Below are positions 27,047 through 34,565 of a stretch of DNA of 64,000 nucleotides, one piece after another. The notes under the pieces are model-generated. The model did no database searches and was not told the DNA's origin. It was given only the letters and a program-made list of their open reading frames with translations. The stretch spans positions 1 to 64,000 of the forward strand of contig JBDRBT010000006.1 in assembly GCA_043822385.1 (NCBI GenBank), read 5' to 3'. Each line of letters begins with the position of its first letter. Within the stretch, counting starts at the first letter, position 1. Both the position numbers and the translations under genes were made by a program. The stretch is from JABWCK01 sp043822385 (lineage in GTDB: Archaea; Micrarchaeota; Micrarchaeia; Norongarragalinales; Norongarragalinaceae).

Positions 27047-27748
27047 ATGTATCCTCCTTCTCAAGCTGCTTACGACCGGGCTATAACTGTTTTTTCGCCT
27101 GATGGACGGCTCTTTCAAGTAGAGTACGCCAGGGAAGCAGTTAGAACCGGCGCTACTAGTTTGGGTTTAGTTTCAAGCGAGGGAGTTATTCTCTTGGCGC
27201 AAAAAAGAATTTCCAGTTCGTTAGTAGTTGGGAATTCTCACGAAAAAATTTTTCAGATAGACCGGCACATTATTGCTGCTTCAAGCGGTTTAGTAGCTGA
27301 TGCTAGGAAACTAGTTGATTTTGCTAGAGTTGAAGCACAAAGACACAGAATGGCTTACGACGAGGCTATTGAAGTAGAGAATTTAGCTAAAAAACTCGGT
27401 GATCACATTCAAGTTTTTACTCAATACGCGGGAGTAAGGCCTTACGGGGTTTCTTTATTGATTGCTGGAGCTGATTCTTCACTGCGCTTGTTCGAGAGTG
27501 ACCCGAGTGGTGCTTTGTTTGAGTACAAGGCTACTGCTATTGGTTCGGGAAAGAAAGCTGTGGAAGAATTCTTCGAGAAAGAATACAAGGATGATTTGAG
27601 TCTTGACGATGGCTTAAAGCTTTGTTTCAAGGCTTTAAAGAAGGGTTCGGAAGACAAATTGTCTCCCGAGTTGCTGGACTTGTCTGTTGTTAAGGCTAAT
27701 GGCGAAGTAAATGTTTATTCGCGCGAGGAAATAAGCAAGTACTTGTGA
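27047..27748 (+). CDS. psmA: Proteasome alpha subunit
   Basis: 233 residues. Forms the outer ring of the 20S proteasome. The N-terminal signature Y-D-R-A-I-T-V-F-S-P-D-G-R-L-F-Q-V-E-Y-A is perfect. The gene follows a 121-base spacer with a CAAGC/GCTTG hairpin (26966-26981) and a TTTTTAATAAG box, and has a GAGGTGAG ribosome binding site, so an internal promoter is likely here. No beta subunit gene is in the window. Confidence 0.97.
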   Translation: MYPPSQAAYDRAITVFSPDGRLFQVEYAREAVRTGATSLGLVSSEGVILLAQKRISSSLVVGNSHEKIFQIDRHIIAASSGLVADARKLVDFARVEAQRHRMAYDEAIEVENLAKKLGDHIQVFTQYAGVRPYGVSLLIAGADSSLRLFESDPSGALFEYKATAIGSGKKAVEEFFEKEYKDDLSLDDGLKLCFKALKKGSEDKLSPELLDLSVVKANGEVNVYSREEISKYL

Positions 27749-27755
27749 TTTTGAA

Positions 27756-28445
27756 ATGACGCAGATAGAAAACACGGTTATTGCAAGAATAGAGAAGAAC
27801 GGTGAGCGGTTTGAAGTGTTAGCTGACCCTAAACTTGCGTTCGAGTTCAAAACTGGGGTTAGAAAAGATTTTACTAACGTCTTGATTTCGGATGAAGTTT
27901 ACAAGGATGCTAACAAGGGAGAACGCCACGGTTCACAAGCGTTAAAGAAGGCTTTTGGCACTGAGAATGTTAATGAGATTGGTTTGATTATTTTCAGGGA
28001 CGGAGACTTGCAGTTAACTACTGAACAACGCAAAAAGTTGTTGGAAGAAAAAAAGCGTTTAGTTATTGCTTTGATTGCTAAGAACGCTATTGATCCGAGG
28101 GCTAAAACGCCTCACCCTGTTCAAAGGATTGAGAACGCGTTGATTCAAGCTAGGTTTTCTTTCGATGCATTCAAGTCTGCTGAAGAACAAATGCTTGAAG
28201 CTATTGAAGCTATTCGCGAGATTATTCCAATTAGTTTAGATAAGTTGAGGATTCAAGTAGTTGTTCCCGCGTCTTTCGTGGGCCGCGCGTACGGTTTGTT
28301 GAAGGAATACGGAATAACTAAAGAATCTTACAATAATGACGGTAGTTTGTCTTGTGTTTTTGATATTCCTGCTGGCATTGAGGGAGAGTTTTACGACCGC
28401 TTGAATAAAATTACTAGCGGCCAGGTTTCTACTAAGAGGTTGTGA
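27756..28445 (+). CDS. Ribosome maturation protein SBDS/SDO1 homologue
   Basis: 229 residues. Archaeal SBDS with the three-domain layout: N-terminal FYSH domain with V-I-A-R-I-E-K-N-G-E-R-F-E and V-Y-K-D-A-N-K-G, a helical middle domain with P-H-P-V-Q-R-I-E-N-A, and a ferredoxin-like C-terminal domain. In eukaryotes it releases eIF6/Tif6 from the 60S subunit. Seven bases after psmA, and followed 8 bases later by rrp4. Confidence 0.95.
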   Translation: MTQIENTVIARIEKNGERFEVLADPKLAFEFKTGVRKDFTNVLISDEVYKDANKGERHGSQALKKAFGTENVNEIGLIIFRDGDLQLTTEQRKKLLEEKKRLVIALIAKNAIDPRAKTPHPVQRIENALIQARFSFDAFKSAEEQMLEAIEAIREIIPISLDKLRIQVVVPASFVGRAYGLLKEYGITKESYNNDGSLSCVFDIPAGIEGEFYDRLNKITSGQVSTKRL

Positions 28446-28453
28446 TTTGAATT

Positions 28454-29068
28454 ATGAAGGAATTATTTTTTCCAGGTGATTTAGTAAGCGACAAGCCTTT
28501 GTCTGGAGAAGGATTGTTTGTTGAAGACGGAAAAACTTTTGCTTTAACAATCTTGTTGCATAACGACGGGCGGACTGTTCCGTTAAAGGGTTATTACGTG
28601 CCTGAGCGCGGTGATTACGTTATTGGAGTTGTTACTGACGAGCGTTTTAGTGGTTACACTATTGACTTGAATTCGCCTTACGCGGGAACAGTTAGTTCCA
28701 GGGATTTGAGGGCTGAATTTCAAGTTGGAGACGTTATTTCTGCTAAAGTTTATTCTGTTAATGAAGTGCATGAAGCATTGTTATCTGAACCCCGCTTGTT
28801 TGAGGGTGGTGAAGTAATTGAAGTCGAGGCAGTTAAAGTTCCTAGAGTTATAGGAAAGCACGCTAGCATGCTTCAAATACTCAAGGATTACACTAAAGCT
28901 GAAATATTTGTCGGCAAGAACGGACGCATTTATTTGCGCGGAGGAAACTCTTTGCTTGCTTCTCTTGCTATTAACAAGATTTCTAGGGAAGCTCACTCGA
29001 GTGGGTTAACTGATCGAATAATGAATTTCTTGCAGAATGAATCAAAGAATGGTGAAAAAAATGAGTGA
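28454..29068 (+). CDS. rrp4: Exosome RNA-binding subunit Rrp4
   Basis: 204 residues. Cap subunit of the archaeal exosome. An N-terminal domain starts L-F-x-P-G-D, an S1 domain contains V-G-D-V-I-S-A-K-V, and a C-terminal KH-type domain has V-P-R-V-I-G-K-H-A-S-M and I-F-V-G-K-N-G-R-I. Its 3' end overlaps the rrp41 start region, an operon with rrp41 and rrp42. Confidence 0.94.
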   Translation: MKELFFPGDLVSDKPLSGEGLFVEDGKTFALTILLHNDGRTVPLKGYYVPERGDYVIGVVTDERFSGYTIDLNSPYAGTVSSRDLRAEFQVGDVISAKVYSVNEVHEALLSEPRLFEGGEVIEVEAVKVPRVIGKHASMLQILKDYTKAEIFVGKNGRIYLRGGNSLLASLAINKISREAHSSGLTDRIMNFLQNESKNGEKNE

Positions 29069-29795
29069 AAAAATGGTTTTGTTTAAAGATGGAAAGCGTC
29101 TTGACGGCCGTGGGCCGACTGACTTAAGGCCTTTGAAAATAACTGCGGGAGTTTTAGCTAGGGCTAGTGGTTCTTGCTTGATTGAGTGGGGACGCAACAA
29201 GGTTTTAGCTGCGGTTTACGGTCCGCGTGAAGTTTTCCCAAGGCACTTGACTAACCCGCGAAAAGCAATAATTAATGCTCGCTACATAATGGCGCCGTTT
29301 AGTTCTGTTGAAGAACACGGAAGAAGCGGGCCTAATCGTAGGAGTATTGAAATTTCTAAGGTAGTTAAACACGTTTTTGAGAACGTTGTTTTTACTGAGC
29401 GTTTTCCTAAAATGGCTATTGACGTGCAAATGGAAGTTTTACAGAGCGATGGCGGTACTCGTGTTTCCGCTATTAATGCGGCTGCAGTTGCTTTAGCTGA
29501 CGCGGGCATTCCAATGCGTGATTTGGTTTGTGGTGTTGCTGCCGGCAGAGTTGACGGTAACTTGATTATTGATTTAGATAAGTATGAAGATAATCTTGGC
29601 GAGAGCGATATTCCAATAATTTTTTCTCCGCGCACTAAGGAAGTATTGTTGTTCCAGTTGGATGGAGTAGTATCCAAACAGGAAATAAGCCAAGTGTTGG
29701 ATATGGCTTTCGAGTCTTCTTTGAAGGTTCGCGAAAAACAAATTGAAGCTTTGCGCGAAAAATTTGATAAAATTGATTCAGGTGATTTACAGTGA
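29061..29795 (+). CDS. rrp41: Exosome catalytic subunit Rrp41
   Basis: About 244 residues. RNase PH fold, the catalytically active phosphorolytic subunit degrading RNA 3' to 5'. K-R-L-D-G-R-G-P-T-D-L-R-P near the start and G-R-V-D-G-N-L-I-I-D-L-D-K-Y-E-D carry the phosphate- and metal-binding residues. R-S-G-P-N-R-R is the RNA-contact loop. ATG 29061 is chosen because it overlaps the rrp4 stop; upstream methionines lie inside rrp4. Confidence 0.95.
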   Translation: MSEKMVLFKDGKRLDGRGPTDLRPLKITAGVLARASGSCLIEWGRNKVLAAVYGPREVFPRHLTNPRKAIINARYIMAPFSSVEEHGRSGPNRRSIEISKVVKHVFENVVFTERFPKMAIDVQMEVLQSDGGTRVSAINAAAVALADAGIPMRDLVCGVAAGRVDGNLIIDLDKYEDNLGESDIPIIFSPRTKEVLLFQLDGVVSKQEISQVLDMAFESSLKVREKQIEALREKFDKIDSGDLQ

Positions 29796-30562
29796 TTTTA
29801 GAAGAAATTCAGTCTGATTACATTAAGGATTTAGCTAAGGCTGGAAAAAGAAGCGACCAGCGTGGCTTGTTTGAGTACCGCCCGATTAAGGTTACTAAGG
29901 GTTACTTACCTAATGCTGAAGGTAGTGCTTTAGCTGAAATTGGTGACACTAAAGTAGTTGCTGGAGTTAAATTTGATTTAGTAACTCCTTTCCCTGACAG
30001 GCCTGACGACGGCGTAGTTATTTTTGGAAGCGAGTTTTCGCCTATTGCTCACCCTGATTTTTTCCCAGGTCCACCTGACGAGAACAGTATTGAACTCGCT
30101 CGTGTTGTGGATCGGGGTATTAGGAGTGCGGAATGCATTAACGTTAAAGAATTGAAAGTCAGTGAAGAGAAAGTGTTGGGCGTGTTTGTTGACTTGTATA
30201 CTATTGACCACACTGGTAACTTGATTGACACTGCTGGCTTGGCTGCAATGGCTGCTTTGAAGGACGCTAAAATTCCAAAGATAGAGGATGGAAAACTAAT
30301 TCGAAGCGAGTTTACTGGTGGCTTGAATCTTTCTCGCGATGTAGTTATAACTAGTTTCGAAAAGGTTGATGGCGTATTAATGGCTGATGCTCGAAATGTT
30401 GAGGAAGTAGCTAGCAACGGCAGAATGAGTTTTGCAATTAGCAATGATGGTTTTGTGGTAGCTGCTCAAAAATCTGGTTTAGCTGGCTTTAGTAAAGATG
30501 AGTTACTTAAAATAATTGATTTGAGTTTAGAGAAGTCTAAAGAATTATTAACGCATGTTTAA
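29792..30562 (+). CDS. rrp42: Exosome subunit Rrp42
   Basis: 256 residues. RNase PH fold subunit without its own active site, pairing with Rrp41 in the hexameric ring. R-S-D-Q-R-G-L-F-E-Y-R-P-I near the start is the standard Rrp42 signature and D-L-Y-T-I-D-H-T-G-N is conserved. The GTG start overlaps the rrp41 stop (GTGA), giving translational coupling and 1:1 stoichiometry. Confidence 0.95.
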   Translation: MILEEIQSDYIKDLAKAGKRSDQRGLFEYRPIKVTKGYLPNAEGSALAEIGDTKVVAGVKFDLVTPFPDRPDDGVVIFGSEFSPIAHPDFFPGPPDENSIELARVVDRGIRSAECINVKELKVSEEKVLGVFVDLYTIDHTGNLIDTAGLAAMAALKDAKIPKIEDGKLIRSEFTGGLNLSRDVVITSFEKVDGVLMADARNVEEVASNGRMSFAISNDGFVVAAQKSGLAGFSKDELLKIIDLSLEKSKELLTHV

Positions 30563-30573
30563 GGTGATTGAGA

Positions 30574-30801
30574 ATGTCAGTTAGGTATGGTACTAAAATC
30601 CGGAAGAAGGTAGCTAGCATTAAAGCGCAGAAGGTTGCTAAGTACGAGTGTCCTCGTTGCGGGAAACACAAGTTAAAGAGAATTAGTAATGCTTTATTTT
30701 CTTGTTCTTCTTGCGGTAGAGTAATGGCTGGGGGAGCTTTCACGCCTGAAACCTTGAGTGGAAAAAGTGCTTTAAAACTAATTTCTAGAGAGACTGAGTG
30801 A
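30574..30801 (+). CDS. rpl37ae: Large ribosomal subunit protein L37Ae
   Basis: 75 residues. Zinc-ribbon ribosomal protein, C-P-R-C-G then C-S-S-C-G spaced 15 residues apart, flanked by basic sequence. ATG 30574 is preferred over an in-frame TTG at 30568. It is the expected next gene after rrp42 in the archaeal superoperon. Confidence 0.93.
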   Translation: MSVRYGTKIRKKVASIKAQKVAKYECPRCGKHKLKRISNALFSCSSCGRVMAGGAFTPETLSGKSALKLISRETE

Positions 30802-30803
30802 GA

Positions 30804-31628
30804 ATGCAGGAATTTGTTTTGTTTCAAGCAAACAACTCTGGCTTCGAGTATAATTTGAGCGCTAGCGACGAAAAGCAAGTGATTAGTTTGCTTGCTGATG
30901 TTAGGAATTACTTTTTGAGTTCAATGCCGATTTATTGCCCGGTTAGTGCTGACGCAAGCAAGATTGTTCCTAAAGTAAAAGGGGTTAAAGAAATTGTTTC
31001 TTTCTTGAGTTCAGTAAAGCCCTCTGAACTAGAAAGAGAAATGGCGCCTTTTGTTTTATTAAAATGGGGCGGTATTGAAGTAACGCCCAAGCACGCTAGC
31101 CCGATGGATTTTGGTTGGGTTGTTTTAATGAATTCCTTGTGGAAGCAAGTGGTTCCTTTAAAGTTTTCATCCAAGGGTTCTTGCAAGCAAAAGGAATTAA
31201 GGTTGGCGGCTAATTACCAGGGTTGGGTTGTAGTGAAGAAAGTTAATTTGGAAATCGCTTCCAGGCAGGAAGTTTTAGCGTTTTTGGTTGGTGCATTTAA
31301 TACTGTTGACAAGAAGCTAGCTGAATACTCTTTTTCTTCTTATTTTGATTTCGAAGCGTTTTGGCAGAGTTTTTCTTCTAACTATTCGCCGAGGAAGAGT
31401 TTCGTTAAGTTGAGTGAAATGCTTCGTAAAGCAATTGATTTAGAGGAAGACGTGCGAAAGTTAAGCAAGCCGGGTTTGAGTGATTATTGCGTGCAGCATT
31501 TTTACCACAAGATTTTCGAGTTTTGTGGTTACAGTCCTTTCGCTACTGTTGAAATGATTAATAATAATTACCCGGCGTTAAAGATTCCTAAGCCGAAAGG
31601 CAACTTCGGAAAGAAAAAAAAGAAATAA
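30804..31628 (+). CDS. Unknown protein at the end of the exosome superoperon
   Basis: About 274 residues, soluble, with a lysine run at the C-terminus. Two regions look loosely repeated: F-V-L-F-Q-A-N-N-S near the start and L-A-A-N-Y-Q-G-W-V-V-V-K-K near residue 135. That pattern is reminiscent of the archaeal DUF2666 family, but I cannot confirm this. It begins at or just after the rpl37ae stop (a GTG at 30798 overlaps it; the ATG at 30804 is chosen), so it is co-transcribed with exosome and ribosome genes. In other archaea rpoP, pcc1 and a prefoldin gene often take this place. Confidence 0.72.
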   Translation: MQEFVLFQANNSGFEYNLSASDEKQVISLLADVRNYFLSSMPIYCPVSADASKIVPKVKGVKEIVSFLSSVKPSELEREMAPFVLLKWGGIEVTPKHASPMDFGWVVLMNSLWKQVVPLKFSSKGSCKQKELRLAANYQGWVVVKKVNLEIASRQEVLAFLVGAFNTVDKKLAEYSFSSYFDFEAFWQSFSSNYSPRKSFVKLSEMLRKAIDLEEDVRKLSKPGLSDYCVQHFYHKIFEFCGYSPFATVEMINNNYPALKIPKPKGNFGKKKKK

Positions 31629-31658
31629 GAACTGCTTTAATGCTAACTTTCTTTTGAT

Positions 31659-31680
31659 CAAACTTTTCGGTAAAAGTTTG
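31659..31680 (+). repeat. 9-bp hairpin abutting tRNA-Pro (copy 1 of a shared hairpin)
   Basis: CAAACTTTT (31659-31667), loop CGGT, AAAAGTTTG (31672-31680). The last G is also the first base of tRNA-Pro. The same 9-bp stem with another tetraloop occurs at 56836-56857, next to the C/D box sRNA. It could be a terminator of the superoperon or an RNA-processing signal. Confidence 0.7.
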
Positions 31681-31752
31681 GGGGATTGGGGTAGCCTGGC
31701 ATCCTGTCAGCTTTGGGAGTTGACGACCTGAGTTCGAATCTCAGATCCCCCA
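31680..31752 (+). tRNA. tRNA-Pro (anticodon TGG)
   Basis: 73 bases, no intron. Acceptor GGGGGAT pairs with ATCCCCC, anticodon stem TCAGC/GTTGA with loop TTTGGGA (anticodon at 31714-31716), T stem CTGAG/CTCAG with loop TTCGAAT, discriminator A. CCA is not encoded. The last 12 bases overlap the 3' end of a membrane protein gene on the other strand. Confidence 0.96.
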
Positions 31753-32322
31753 TTTTGTTTTTCTTCTTATTAACACCATTATTGTGAATGATGCGTTTAG
31801 TATTATTAGTGCTAGTGGGTACAAGTAAGTTGTTGGGGAATAACTTTCTAGTGCTGCGATTGCAAAAACGAATTTTAGGGAGTCTAGTGCGTAAGTGATT
31901 ACTGTTTCTTCAAAGGGTTTAAAGTAAGCTTTCCGGAATGTTGGAGCGTAAGCTGTCGCGTCAACTAGAATGATTATTATTATCGCAGTTAACGGGTTGT
32001 TCGTAATTCCCCACAATGCTATTCCTAGGAAGGCTCCAAGCAAGCAAATCCAATCGAAGGTTTTTATGTCTTTTTCTCCCTTGAAGAAGGAAATGAAGGC
32101 TATAGTGAAGCAAACGATTGACGTAAATAAGGTAACCCATGCTCCTGCGCCGCCTCCTTTCGAGTATTGAGCTAGAAAACCTATTCCTGTTAATATACCC
32201 CAAATAAGCCAACTGAAAGCGTGGGGTTTAGTCTTGCCTTTGAATATGTCTAGAAAGTAAGGAATGTAGCCTATTACTCCGATTCCTACCGCGATTATTG
32301 ATAAAACGAGTTTGTAGTCCAT
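31741..32322 (-). CDS. Multi-spanning membrane protein, PQ-loop/SemiSWEET-like layout
   Basis: 193 residues with six or seven hydrophobic helices. The segment G-Y-I-P-Y-F-x-D-I-F-K-G-K-T-K-P-H near the start resembles a PQ-loop-type transporter repeat, and a related element (D-A-T-A-Y-A-P-T-F-R-K-A) occurs in the second half, suggesting two repeats. The substrate is unknown. Its stop codon lies inside the antisense strand of tRNA-Pro, so the last four codons are complementary to the T arm and acceptor of the tRNA. Confidence 0.75.
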   Translation of the reverse strand: MDYKLVLSIIAVGIGVIGYIPYFLDIFKGKTKPHAFSWLIWGILTGIGFLAQYSKGGGAGAWVTLFTSIVCFTIAFISFFKGEKDIKTFDWICLLGAFLGIALWGITNNPLTAIIIIILVDATAYAPTFRKAYFKPFEETVITYALDSLKFVFAIAALESYSPTTYLYPLALIILNASFTIMVLIRRKTKWGI

Positions 32323-32375
32323 ACTGCTTGTAACTACTAGTAATTTATTGGTTTTAATTTACCTTGCTTTTATTT

Positions 32376-33821
32376 TTACTTGTTTTCGTTTTTCACGTGT
32401 TCTTGCAAGTGCCGAATGTCGATTTCTGGCGGGTGTTGTTCCCTGGTTTTCTTGAAGTAAATTAATGCTCCCACTAACGCGAGAATGATTATTACTACGC
32501 CGATTATAGTCGCGTAATCAATTTGGTTTTCCTTCGGCTGTAAAATGAATGCTCTTTCAGCCAAGTCTCCAGCTATTGCTGCCAGTGTTTCCATGTTTAC
32601 GCCTTCAGTGCTTCCTGAAGCTAGGAATTCTTCTTGTTTTTGCAGTTCGTTCTTTGCGTCTGCTAGTTCTTGTTGTAAAGCGAGAACGCGTTCGTCGTTT
32701 GAACCGTATTTTTCTAGTGCTTCGTTAACGTTTTCTTCAGCTTCACTAACTTGTGCTTTAGCGCTAACGTAATCGTCTAGAATTTGTTCGTATTGAGTTA
32801 GTTTAAACCTCATTCCTTCCGACTTGTTGTAGAATTGTTCGGTATTGCTTTGGTTGTTTGAAGCGGTAGCGTTGAGTGAAGAGAATTCAGTTTGCAATCC
32901 AGGCAAGTTTAATCCTGCGTTAGTATAGTTGCTAATGATGCTTTCGTATTGCCCGATTAATTCTTCTATTACGCTTAGTTGGTTAGCGTTTATTCTCCTG
33001 GTTTTAGCTTTTTCTTTTCTCGTTTCCGTTTGAGTTTTAATGCGATTCAAGATTTCGTCCGGACCAGAATATTTTGATTCGATTAAGTTTAACGTTGAGT
33101 CTATGTTAGTGTTAATGTCTTCAACTTTTTCGCATACTTGTTCTTCTCCGCTAATGTAGAACGCGTAAGGAAAGTTCGGCGATAAAATGTTTATGTACGC
33201 TTCGTATATTGAGGGGTAATCGCTTTTTATTCCGCTTAACCTGGTTTTTAATTCAGATAAAGCATTGAATACGCCTCTGAATTCTTTCTTTTCTTGAGAC
33301 TGCAATAATTTTTGGTAAGACGTGTTTGCTCCAATTACTTTTTCTTGAAAGACTGGGCCTTTTTCTTTTAAGGTTAAGTACGCAGCGTTTTCTTTCGGGA
33401 AATCAATTTTTGCTAGTATAATGTATAGTTTGTACGTGTATTGGTTAATCGTCATGGAATAGAATTGGTTAGTTCCTGCGGCGCACTCATTTATTTTACT
33501 CATCGTGTACAAGAAATTGTCTTTAAAATTACCTAAGTCTTGCGCAAACGAGGGTTCGTCGAAAACGTTTGTTAAATAAACATCTATTATTGTTGTTAAA
33601 CTAGCGTCTTCTTCCACTGGTTTAAAGGTTGAATCAAGTAACGCGACCTCCAAGCCGTTTGCTTTTATTACGTAGTAATTGCTTCCTTGGTATGAAACGT
33701 TAGAGAAAGAAGGAGTTTCTCCTGGTTCAGAGTAAAAACCTGCTTCTTGGTCTATGGTTAAACCAGCAACGAGGGAAGTGAGCAAAGCTAACAACAAAAA
33801 TTTATTAACGTATGAATTCAT
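32376..33821 (-). CDS. Large type I membrane protein with extracellular coiled coil
   Basis: 481 residues. Signal peptide at 1-20, a long extracellular region with N-x-S/T sites and a few cysteines (C-A-A-G, E-E-Q-V-C-E-K-V), a coiled-coil-rich stretch at about 255-415 (K-A-Q-V-S-E-A-E-E-N-V-N-E), then a single membrane helix near 445-465 and a short charged cytoplasmic tail. No family is recognised. It is probably a surface stalk or receptor-like protein. Single gene between an outward-facing promoter near 33830 and the membrane protein gene downstream. Confidence 0.78.
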   Translation of the reverse strand: MNSYVNKFLLLALLTSLVAGLTIDQEAGFYSEPGETPSFSNVSYQGSNYYVIKANGLEVALLDSTFKPVEEDASLTTIIDVYLTNVFDEPSFAQDLGNFKDNFLYTMSKINECAAGTNQFYSMTINQYTYKLYIILAKIDFPKENAAYLTLKEKGPVFQEKVIGANTSYQKLLQSQEKKEFRGVFNALSELKTRLSGIKSDYPSIYEAYINILSPNFPYAFYISGEEQVCEKVEDINTNIDSTLNLIESKYSGPDEILNRIKTQTETRKEKAKTRRINANQLSVIEELIGQYESIISNYTNAGLNLPGLQTEFSSLNATASNNQSNTEQFYNKSEGMRFKLTQYEQILDDYVSAKAQVSEAEENVNEALEKYGSNDERVLALQQELADAKNELQKQEEFLASGSTEGVNMETLAAIAGDLAERAFILQPKENQIDYATIIGVVIIILALVGALIYFKKTREQHPPEIDIRHLQEHVKNENK

Positions 33822-33856
33822 GAATAAATAACGAAACCTTGTTTAAAAAAGGAGTT

Positions 33857-34016
33857 CCCGCTGTAGCTCAACTTGGCAGAGCACCTGACTGTAGAAAACT
33901 CTAAAAAAGTATTTTTGGGTTTGCAGTATTTGCTTCAAAAACTCCGAGTTTTTGTTGAAGAGTGCTTTTTCAAGCGCGAAATCAGGGTGTTGCCAGTTCA
34001 AATCTGGCCAGCGGGA
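33857..34016 (+). tRNA. tRNA-Tyr (anticodon GTA) with an 86-base intron
   Basis: Exon 1 is 33857-33894 and exon 2 33981-34016. Acceptor CCCGCTG/CAGCGGG gives the archaeal C1-G72 tyrosine identity pair with discriminator A. The anticodon stem CCTGA/TCAGG holds GTA at 33891-33893. The T stem GCCAG/CTGGC is perfect. The intron sits at the canonical site after base 37 (boundary uncertain by one base because of flanking A residues) and contains a hairpin AAAAACT-CCG-AGTTTTT flanked by CTTC/GAAG. I could not draw a strict bulge-helix-bulge, so a relaxed form is likely. CCA is not encoded. Confidence 0.93.
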
Positions 34017-34048
34017 TTTTTTTCCTTTTTTTTGTAAAGTGATCTTTT

Positions 34049-34471
34049 TTGAAATGGGAACGGCCGGGCTGGTTTGCGAAAAAAGAAAGCGTTTTAGGTT
34101 GTAAGGAAGTAAAAACGTGGGTTAAAGGAGATAAAGTCTTTTTTTTAGTTAACAATAGTGTTTTTCACCCGGATTTAGCTCTAGCTCGATCAAATCATTT
34201 TGTGACGACTATTGCGTATTCAAACCTGATTAGCTCTGTTGCTTCAACTAAGCGCTTCGAGCTTCAACGCAAGGAGCTTCGCAAGCTTATTGCAGAACAT
34301 GAAGAAACGGCTTTGTCTTTAGTAAGAAAAGGTTTAGTTTTTAATAAAAAGTTTAATGTTGGTTCGAAAATTCTTGGTTTGTTCGAGAAAGCAGGTGGTT
34401 TGACTAACGCGCAAATCGAGTTTTCAGTTCCTTTAAATCACTTGATTCTTAGTTTTCCTAACGAACGATAA
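34049..34471 (+). CDS. Small soluble protein of unknown function
   Basis: 140 residues, starting at a TTG (no in-frame ATG near). Mixed alpha/beta with V-K-T-W-V-K-G-D-K-V-F-F-L-V near the start and a basic helical middle (L-Q-R-K-E-L-R-K-L). No family is recognised. It lies directly behind tRNA-Tyr without a clear own promoter. Confidence 0.6.
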   Translation: MKWERPGWFAKKESVLGCKEVKTWVKGDKVFFLVNNSVFHPDLALARSNHFVTTIAYSNLISSVASTKRFELQRKELRKLIAEHEETALSLVRKGLVFNKKFNVGSKILGLFEKAGGLTNAQIEFSVPLNHLILSFPNER

Positions 34472-34507
34472 AAAGAACTTATTTTACAATATGCGCTACT
34501 ATTAATT

Positions 34508-34531
34508 TGCCTCACCGGAATTGAACCCGCG
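34508..34531 (-). other. tRNA 3'-end-like fragment (T arm plus part of an acceptor)
   Basis: On the minus strand the 24 bases read as a T loop (GGTTCAATTCC) followed by GGTGAGGC, as at the 3' end of a tRNA. The T stem has one mismatch, and no matching D arm, anticodon arm or 5' acceptor strand is found upstream. It lies just before the endonuclease gene and may be a remnant left by an insertion, or chance. Confidence 0.25.
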
Positions 34532-34565
34532 AAAAACGTTTAAGTGGCTGCTTTTTTTGTTTATT

